Shown piece by piece: positions 59,254 through 64,000 of a DNA stretch of 64,000 nucleotides. How positions within the stretch are numbered: the stretch's first letter is position 1; every line of letters starts with the position of its first letter. Source of the stretch: Candidatus Koribacter versatilis Ellin345 (GTDB lineage: Bacteria > Acidobacteriota > Terriglobia > Terriglobales > Acidobacteriaceae); NCBI RefSeq assembly GCF_000014005.1, contig NC_008009.1:1922001-1986000 (forward strand), given 5' to 3'. The notes below the pieces were generated by a model. The model did no database searches. It had not been told where the DNA came from and worked only from the letters and a program-made list of their open reading frames with translations. Position numbers and translations under genes: made by a program.

Positions 59254-61158
59254 CTAACTCTTCAACGCGAGCACTTCTTTGACTGCGCGATCAGCCATGT
59301 CAATGGCGGCATCGGTGTAAGCGGTCGCCGCGGCATCAGAGTTCGCAATCGAAATCCGGCCGAACTGTTTGCGCCCAATGATGTGTGGACGCTGATCTTC
59401 AGGAACATCCGGATCGAAGAGCGAGTTGTAGCCATAGGCGTAGCCATGCGCCCACCGGTTCACCGTAATGCCTTCAATATCGCGGGCGGAATCGAACCCA
59501 TAAGGGCCGAACATCCGCGATAGCTGCTCGCGAATATTACGCTCGAACGTCTCGTATGGCGTCGTGAAAAGCTCCATGCGACCAGCTCGATACTGGTCCT
59601 TCTGCGATAGGCCCGGCTTGCAAGGCGTGCGCAACATGAAGAGCACCATGGGCTCGCTGGGTTTGCTCGGGAATTTGTATTCGCCGATGCTAACTGGAAA
59701 ATCGAGCGCGACATATACGTGGTAGCTGCCGGGACAGCAGACTTGCCACATCTTCAGTTTGTCGAAGATATCCCAATTGCGTATTGCCACGTGAGTGTAG
59801 ACGAGGGGAGCTTTTACGCCCTCGGCGAGCGCATCTTTCTGCACCTGCGGTAATTCAGGGCAGAGATAAGGAACCATCATGTTGTAACAAGCCATGATGC
59901 ACGCTTTGCCGGTAACGCTCTGCAACTTCCCGTCTCGCATGTACTGCACTTCAACTTGCTTCGATGTGGCCACGTCGCCAACGTGTTTCGCCCGGACCAC
60001 GGTGCTGTTGAGGCGAATGCGTACGGGTGAGTCGGCGCGGTCGAGAGTGCTGTAATCGGCCTTGGCGGTGACGACGTCCTCCATGCTGTCGCCGGGGATC
60101 GCACCCGGCATGAGGGCACGCACGAGCAGACGCGCGACAGAGGCGTTGCCGTCGGGGAAGTGGAAGATGTACGGCTCTTGCTTATGCTCGCTTCGCCCTT
60201 GGCTTTGATTGCCGAAGCCGAGGCCGTCGAGCCCCGCGTAGGGGATGCCATAATCATCACCGGCTTCGAGGATCGCGAGCGTGGGTACGGCATCGATGTT
60301 CACGCAGAACAAATCGTTAGTTCGCGACTGGAAAAACGGCAACACTTCCGGCGTGCACTTCGCATATTTCGTGAGGTAATCGGCGTAGCTGATTTTGGCG
60401 AGCTTCGCACGTTTCTCTTTCGGGCTCAGACCCGGAAGGTAGTCGACCTTCTCGGTATAAACGCGCGCGATATCACGCTTCGCGGCTTCCGAGAGGGGAG
60501 TTTGCTTCACCCACTCCTGCCAAGGGGTTTCGAACATCGCGGTAACGAGCTTGTCCTGCCCAAAAGTTTCTTTGTCGAAGAAATTCGCTGTGCCGAGGTG
60601 GGAATAAAGCTTCTGGTCGTAATCCTTGTAGAACCGTTTGGTCTCGATGCCGAGATCTTTCAAGACCTGCTTGGCAGCCGGACTGTACTCTGACGGGCTC
60701 TCGATTGACTGGGTTCCACCGTAGCCGAGTAGCATTCGATTCGCGGCGCGAAATTCATTGCGCTTCGCATGTCCTCCGAAGTCGTCATGATTGTCGAGAA
60801 TCAGGATTTTTGCGTTCTTGCCGGCCTTCTTGCGATAGAGATGTGCTGCCGCGAGGCCGCTGATGCCGCCGCCAACGATCACGAGATCGTAGTCTTCATC
60901 TGTCTTTAGCGGCTGCGCGCTTTCCTGAAAGACACCATCTCGAAGTTCGTGAGCGTAGGTGTAGGTCCCCTCGTGATTACCCCTCAAGCCCATCAGCGCC
61001 GGAGGGTAATACTCGGAACTGGAACCTTTTTCGGTTGCGTTGAGGAGATTCGGCGCGACCAGTGCGCCACCGACGGTGAGGGCCACGCCGTTCAGGAAGT
61101 CGCGGCGCGTAATGCTGCGGTCCATGCCAAGGGCGCAGTCCCGCTTTTTGTCGTTCAT
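59254..61158 (-). CDS. Tat-exported FAD oxidoreductase, spermidine dehydrogenase-like
   Basis: A 634-residue flavoprotein. A twin-arginine signal (RRDFLNGVALTVGGAL) indicates folded export. The FAD-binding dinucleotide motif is 'DLVIVGGGISGLAAAHLYR', followed by 'ILILDNHDDFGGHAKR'; the C-terminal FAD contact is 'GRISIANSDAAATAYTDAAIDMADRAV'. The size and overall layout resemble periplasmic spermidine dehydrogenase (SpdH) of Pseudomonas. The true substrate may be another amine. Start ATG at 61158 has GGGA upstream; ATG 61125 is nearer the Tat motif. Confidence 0.82.
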   Translation of the reverse strand: MNDKKRDCALGMDRSITRRDFLNGVALTVGGALVAPNLLNATEKGSSSEYYPPALMGLRGNHEGTYTYAHELRDGVFQESAQPLKTDEDYDLVIVGGGISGLAAAHLYRKKAGKNAKILILDNHDDFGGHAKRNEFRAANRMLLGYGGTQSIESPSEYSPAAKQVLKDLGIETKRFYKDYDQKLYSHLGTANFFDKETFGQDKLVTAMFETPWQEWVKQTPLSEAAKRDIARVYTEKVDYLPGLSPKEKRAKLAKISYADYLTKYAKCTPEVLPFFQSRTNDLFCVNIDAVPTLAILEAGDDYGIPYAGLDGLGFGNQSQGRSEHKQEPYIFHFPDGNASVARLLVRALMPGAIPGDSMEDVVTAKADYSTLDRADSPVRIRLNSTVVRAKHVGDVATSKQVEVQYMRDGKLQSVTGKACIMACYNMMVPYLCPELPQVQKDALAEGVKAPLVYTHVAIRNWDIFDKLKMWQVCCPGSYHVYVALDFPVSIGEYKFPSKPSEPMVLFMLRTPCKPGLSQKDQYRAGRMELFTTPYETFERNIREQLSRMFGPYGFDSARDIEGITVNRWAHGYAYGYNSLFDPDVPEDQRPHIIGRKQFGRISIANSDAAATAYTDAAIDMADRAVKEVLALKS

Positions 61159-61194
61159 TGTCCCGTTACCAGGTATTCGGTAGAGTGCCGCCGA

Positions 61195-62052
61195 TTATAT
61201 CTCCACCCCCGGCTCGGCGTCTGCGGGTAGTGCGAACAACAGGTCCATGTCACGGGGCTGGTTGAGGCGGATCCACTGATAGCACGAACCGGTGCCCACC
61301 CGGATTTCTTCCGCGCCGATCTCCTCAACGTAGTTCCGTACAATGCGCGCCCTGTGGTCCTTTTTGAAGCGCGAAGGGAAGATGGCCGCGTTTCGCGGAT
61401 TTCGCTCCGATAATTCCAGCATGACTTGTCTGAAGAGGTCTTCGGTCAAAATGCAAGGCTTTACCGTGCACCGGAGAACTCGTTCGATCGCAGCCATTGC
61501 CACATAGTCGAGTCGAAAGAGAAAACCCAGCAGGAGTACTCGCCCCCGGGGCTCCCAATACATCGGCGCCGTGGAGTGCTCGTGCAAAAATTCATACGGC
61601 AGCTGGGCCTCGCGGCATATCGGCATTTTATGCGACGTGACTGACGGACAACCCCACTGCGCCGCTACGGTTTGGGCAATGAGCGTCTGAGATACGCCCG
61701 CGATCTTTTGCAGGGCCCCGCCAATACGTTCTTGCGGGTGCAGTCGCCGATATTGGACCGCCGCGTCCAATTCAGAGGCACTGATGCGCTCCTGTTCCAA
61801 CAACAACAGGCCAAGCGGCAGCCTGTGATGGTGCAGCGAGACACGCCGGTTTTGCTCGGATGCGAGGTCCTCGAGCAGTCCAGCCTCTACACAATTGGCG
61901 GAACAATACCAGACGTCATTGAGTGTCACCGCCCCGCGCCATTTTCCAAAACGCGTTCGACCGCAGCTAGCAAGGCCGCAAGTGTGAACGGAAGATCCGA
62001 GGAACGCTGGTTTCAGGCGCTGTACCACGCTGCCAAGGGAGATCATCTTCAA
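61195..62052 (-). CDS. Flagellar-operon protein with Cys4 and MshEN-like domains
   Basis: A 285-residue protein in the fliA-fliM-fliN unit. The N-terminal part has four cysteines arranged as C25-x4-C30 and C50-x3-C54 ('CGLASCGRTRF', 'WYCSANC'), a possible zinc site. Residues about 76-135 match tandem MshEN/GspE_N motifs: 'RLPLGLLLLEQERISASELDAAVQ' and 'RIGGALQKIAGVSQTLIAQTVAAQWG', close to the RLGxxLxxxG...L..A...Q pattern that binds c-di-GMP in MshE. The C-terminal half is unassigned. The start overlaps the fliN stop by ATGA. A regulatory role at the motor is inferred, not shown. Confidence 0.72.
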   Translation of the reverse strand: MKMISLGSVVQRLKPAFLGSSVHTCGLASCGRTRFGKWRGAVTLNDVWYCSANCVEAGLLEDLASEQNRRVSLHHHRLPLGLLLLEQERISASELDAAVQYRRLHPQERIGGALQKIAGVSQTLIAQTVAAQWGCPSVTSHKMPICREAQLPYEFLHEHSTAPMYWEPRGRVLLLGFLFRLDYVAMAAIERVLRCTVKPCILTEDLFRQVMLELSERNPRNAAIFPSRFKKDHRARIVRNYVEEIGAEEIRVGTGSCYQWIRLNQPRDMDLLFALPADAEPGVEI

Positions 62053-62822
62053 GCCTCCGCGAAGGCGCCGACTTCTGCCACCCGCAACCCATAGTTCCCG
62101 TCGACCACTACAACCGAACCCCTAGCAATCACTCGTCCATCAAGTAAGAGTTCGACCGGATCCTGTATCTCGCGATCGAGCTCCACGACGGAACCGGATT
62201 GAAGCTCGAGAATGTCCTGCAATAGCATTTCGCGTTGTCCGAAGCGGAGAGTCACGTCCAGCTCTACGTCCAGCAGAAGATCGAGATTGGTGGATTGCAC
62301 TGAGTGGTTGTCCGCCGACACTGCGGCGGGATCCGGTTGGAGTTTTTTCCTGAGCGCATCGTCCAACTCCAGAACTGCAAAGAGTTCGATGCCATCTGCT
62401 TGCGATAACGCCAGGCGATAGCCGTCTCCGCTGCCCGTGAAAGGCGCATCTTTTTGAAGCTCGAGATGCACTTCGCCTAGCTCCGGCTTAAGAGCAGCAG
62501 CGAACTGCCCCGCAAACTGCCTGCTTAGTTCGTCGATGGTTTCTTGCTGTTCGGTATTCCATTCCGATGATTCGCTTCCGGTGAACAGAAAATTGAGTTG
62601 CAATGCCGCCGACCGGGAGAGTGCCGATCGGAACATGCCAGACAGCGGTTCGGAAACTGAGAACGTAAGGAATATGGACTCGGTGTCGCCGGCTCCTAAC
62701 TCATCGGCTTTGTTAACGCGGGAAGTCCAAGGCTTTCCCGTGATCGGACGCAACGTGTCGCAAATAGCGCCCGCCCATTGCTCGAAAAAATGTTCCACGC
62801 TTTCCAAACCAATCCCCTTCAT
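62049..62822 (-). CDS. fliN: FliN/FliY-like flagellar switch protein
   Basis: A 257-residue protein. The C-terminal SpoA/FliN domain (about 180-257) reads 'DLLLDVELDVTLRFGQREMLLQDILELQSGSVVELDR' and 'DPVELLLDGRVIARGSVVVVDGNYGLRV', the C-ring building block. The N-terminal 150 residues resemble CheC/FliY ('SIFLTFSVSEPLSGMFRSALSR', 'EQQETIDELSRQFAGQFAAALKPEL'), but the ExxN phosphatase motif is not preserved. It is longer than enteric FliN (about 137). The ATG overlaps the fliM stop by four bases, so translation is coupled. Confidence 0.87.
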   Translation of the reverse strand: MKGIGLESVEHFFEQWAGAICDTLRPITGKPWTSRVNKADELGAGDTESIFLTFSVSEPLSGMFRSALSRSAALQLNFLFTGSESSEWNTEQQETIDELSRQFAGQFAAALKPELGEVHLELQKDAPFTGSGDGYRLALSQADGIELFAVLELDDALRKKLQPDPAAVSADNHSVQSTNLDLLLDVELDVTLRFGQREMLLQDILELQSGSVVELDREIQDPVELLLDGRVIARGSVVVVDGNYGLRVAEVGAFAEA

Positions 62823-63808
62823 CGCTGGTATTCGACGCCCTTGGCGGTCGAGATGCGTCCGAGGATTTGTGCTGCACGCCAATTGCCGGAGCGCACCGGT
62901 CGAGCCCTGAAACTCGCGCGGCCACCGACACTCAATTCGATCGCGCTCTCCGCTGACCGTTTCAGCGGAAGGATGTCACCAGCGCGCAATTGCAGAAGTT
63001 CACGCACTCGCACCGACGCGTCTACCAGCCCCAAGCTCACTGGGAACGGACACCCCAGGAGTTTTCGGTGAAGCTTTCCGTCGCCATCGCTCTCCCGGGA
63101 CTGTCGCCGGTATCCCCAATCCTTCGACAGCTTTCGCAGCAGCGCGTTCGAAACGACGGCAGAAAACGCCAGATTCAGCGAGCCGCGACAACCTGGCATC
63201 TCCAATTCGAAACAGAGAGCGAGGATCTTCTCGGTCGGAGGCATCAGCCGCTGCAATTGGGCAGCTTGCTGGCGTGCCTCGAAGGCGAACTCCATTCCCA
63301 GTGGCTGCCACGCGGTTTCCAGTTCCTTGCAAACGACTTTCGCCACAACTTCCAGAATCTGCTCTTCGATTTCGGTGATTTCTCGCACCTGCTCGTCATG
63401 CCCGCCCTGCCCTCCGAGGAGTATGTCTATCATCGGGAACGCGAGACTCAAGTCCATTTCCATCGCGCCGATGTTGTCTGCAGTACCAATACGGAAAGTG
63501 GAGTAATACGCCACTTCGGGGAGTCTGCCCAGAAGCTCGCGGTAGGTGAGTTGTTCCACGGAAACAAGGTTTGCTTCGAAGGGAACGCGAAGGTAAGCCC
63601 CCAGCGAATGCGTCAGGTTGCGTGCGAAGCCTTCATGCAGTGAACTGATGCTGCGCACTTGTTCACGGTTGATTTGGCCTGCCTGCCGATAGTTCCATGG
63701 TTCGACCTTACGACCGCGTTCTCCCTCGCTGCCACTGCCGGCATTCTCGCCTGTTCGGACCGCACGGAAAATAGCGTCTATCTCTTCCTGGTTTAGTAGC
63801 TTATCCAC
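62819..63808 (-). CDS. fliM: Flagellar motor switch protein FliM
   Basis: A 329-residue C-ring protein. The N-terminal peptide 'LLNQEEIDAIFRAV' is the CheY-P-binding motif. The middle domain ('SISSLHEGFARNLTHSLGAYLRVPFEANLVSVEQLTY', 'GAMEMDLSLAFPMIDILLGG') contacts FliG, and the C-terminal SpoA domain binds FliN. GTG start with GGAGAAC upstream. Its first 16 bases overlap the end of the sigma factor gene. Together with FliN it sets motor direction. Confidence 0.93.
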   Translation of the reverse strand: MDKLLNQEEIDAIFRAVRTGENAGSGSEGERGRKVEPWNYRQAGQINREQVRSISSLHEGFARNLTHSLGAYLRVPFEANLVSVEQLTYRELLGRLPEVAYYSTFRIGTADNIGAMEMDLSLAFPMIDILLGGQGGHDEQVREITEIEEQILEVVAKVVCKELETAWQPLGMEFAFEARQQAAQLQRLMPPTEKILALCFELEMPGCRGSLNLAFSAVVSNALLRKLSKDWGYRRQSRESDGDGKLHRKLLGCPFPVSLGLVDASVRVRELLQLRAGDILPLKRSAESAIELSVGGRASFRARPVRSGNWRAAQILGRISTAKGVEYQR

Positions 63809-64000
63809 GAGTTCTCCATGCGCACCGAGGTCACCGGGACGGTGTGGCGCGATTGCAGACGAGCTCGAACCCGTGTCAGCGCCTGGGAATGAATCTGCGA
63901 AACGCGTGATTCGCCCACGCCCAGCACATCACCTACCTCTTTCATGGTGAGCTCTTCGAAGTAATACAACGCCAGCACTTGCCTCTCCCGTGCCGGGAGC
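63793..64000 (-). CDS. fliA: Flagellar sigma factor FliA (sigma-28), C-terminal part
   Basis: Only the last 68 codons lie in the window; the gene continues beyond base 64000. The visible sequence 'LPARERQVLALYYFEELTMKEVGDVLGVGESRVSQIHSQALTRVRARL' is region 4 of a sigma-70-family factor, with the ELTMKEVG..LGVGESRVSQ helix-turn-helix typical of FliA/WhiG. It would direct late flagellar and chemotaxis gene transcription. It overlaps the fliM start by 16 bases. Confidence 0.88.
   Translation of the reverse strand, partial: LPARERQVLALYYFEELTMKEVGDVLGVGESRVSQIHSQALTRVRARLQSRHTVPVTSVRMENSWISY

Noticed and set aside
1-64000. CRISPR arrays, prophage, insertion sequences, rRNA and tRNA genes
   Set aside because: I looked for regularly spaced repeats, transposase or integrase frames and tRNA-like folds and found none.

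Overview
The window is dense, moderately GC-rich bacterial chromosome. The gene set suggests a Gram-negative soil bacterium of the Acidobacteriota (Koribacter/Terriglobia-like): LolA, type IV pilus and flagellar C-ring genes, many secreted or lipid-anchored proteins, ASP-box (sortilin-type) and tail-fibre-like secreted proteins, DUF6526, DUF2911 and DUF2461 families, and a dispersed GTCATCCTGAG-type repeat. The phylum is an inference from gene content; there is no rRNA or tRNA in the window to test it.

Layout. 1-8.1 kb: a co-directional cell-envelope and pilus operon (TPR protein, LolA, PilC, PilB, a PilM-PilN fusion, PilO, a PilP/GspC-like protein and a degenerate pseudopilin). 8.2-13.3 kb: ErpA-type Fe-S carrier, a small membrane protein behind a possibly structured leader, a GT39-like glycosyltransferase, DUF3467, a lipoprotein, DinB and GNAT proteins. 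13.4-18 kb (minus strand): prepilin peptidase, a PAS histidine kinase, a coiled-coil protein and a sigma-54-dependent response regulator, resembling a PilD-PilS-PilR set. 18-25.6 kb: small TPR, four-helix and DUF2911 proteins, the EngB GTPase, an M20 amidohydrolase, two overlapping response regulators, a beta-carbonic anhydrase, a type IV pilin and an MmcB-like nuclease-fold protein.

25.7-35.3 kb: metallophosphoesterase, an operon of class A beta-lactamase, a catalytically atypical SDR and an ABC ATPase, a Ser-rich secreted protein, a tandem pair of small CxxC paralogues, another SDR, and divergent LacD-type and class II aldolases. 35.4-46.6 kb: a large secreted repeat protein, a repeat-rich intergenic region, RNase PH, a secreted phosphoesterase, a four-gene MacAB/LolCDE-like exporter, a methyltransferase and a probable PPi-dependent phosphofructokinase. 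46.7-59.2 kb: a giant ASP-box propeller protein, a seven-haem cytochrome c, a PEP mutase/isocitrate lyase relative, an MFS transporter, a PQQ-like propeller protein, DUF6526, a pseudouridine synthase, a LacI regulator and a creatininase-family protein. 59.2-64 kb (minus strand): a Tat-exported FAD oxidoreductase and a flagellar operon, fliA-fliM-fliN plus a gene with tandem MshEN-like (c-di-GMP-binding type) motifs.

The surface-motility genes form one theme: the pilus machine at the left end, its peptidase, kinase and regulator at 13-18 kb, a pilin at 24 kb, and flagellar switch genes at the right end. The flagellar operon carries a GspE_N/MshEN-domain protein of the kind normally fused to pilus ATPases, which I regard as the most interesting lead. 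Other leads are the dispersed repeat with covarying hairpin arms, the PilM-PilN fusion, the D/K signature of the phosphofructokinase, a perfect LacI-type palindrome, and a hairpin that could hide the ribosome site of the sigma-54 regulator. I saw no CRISPR array, prophage, insertion sequence, rRNA or tRNA.
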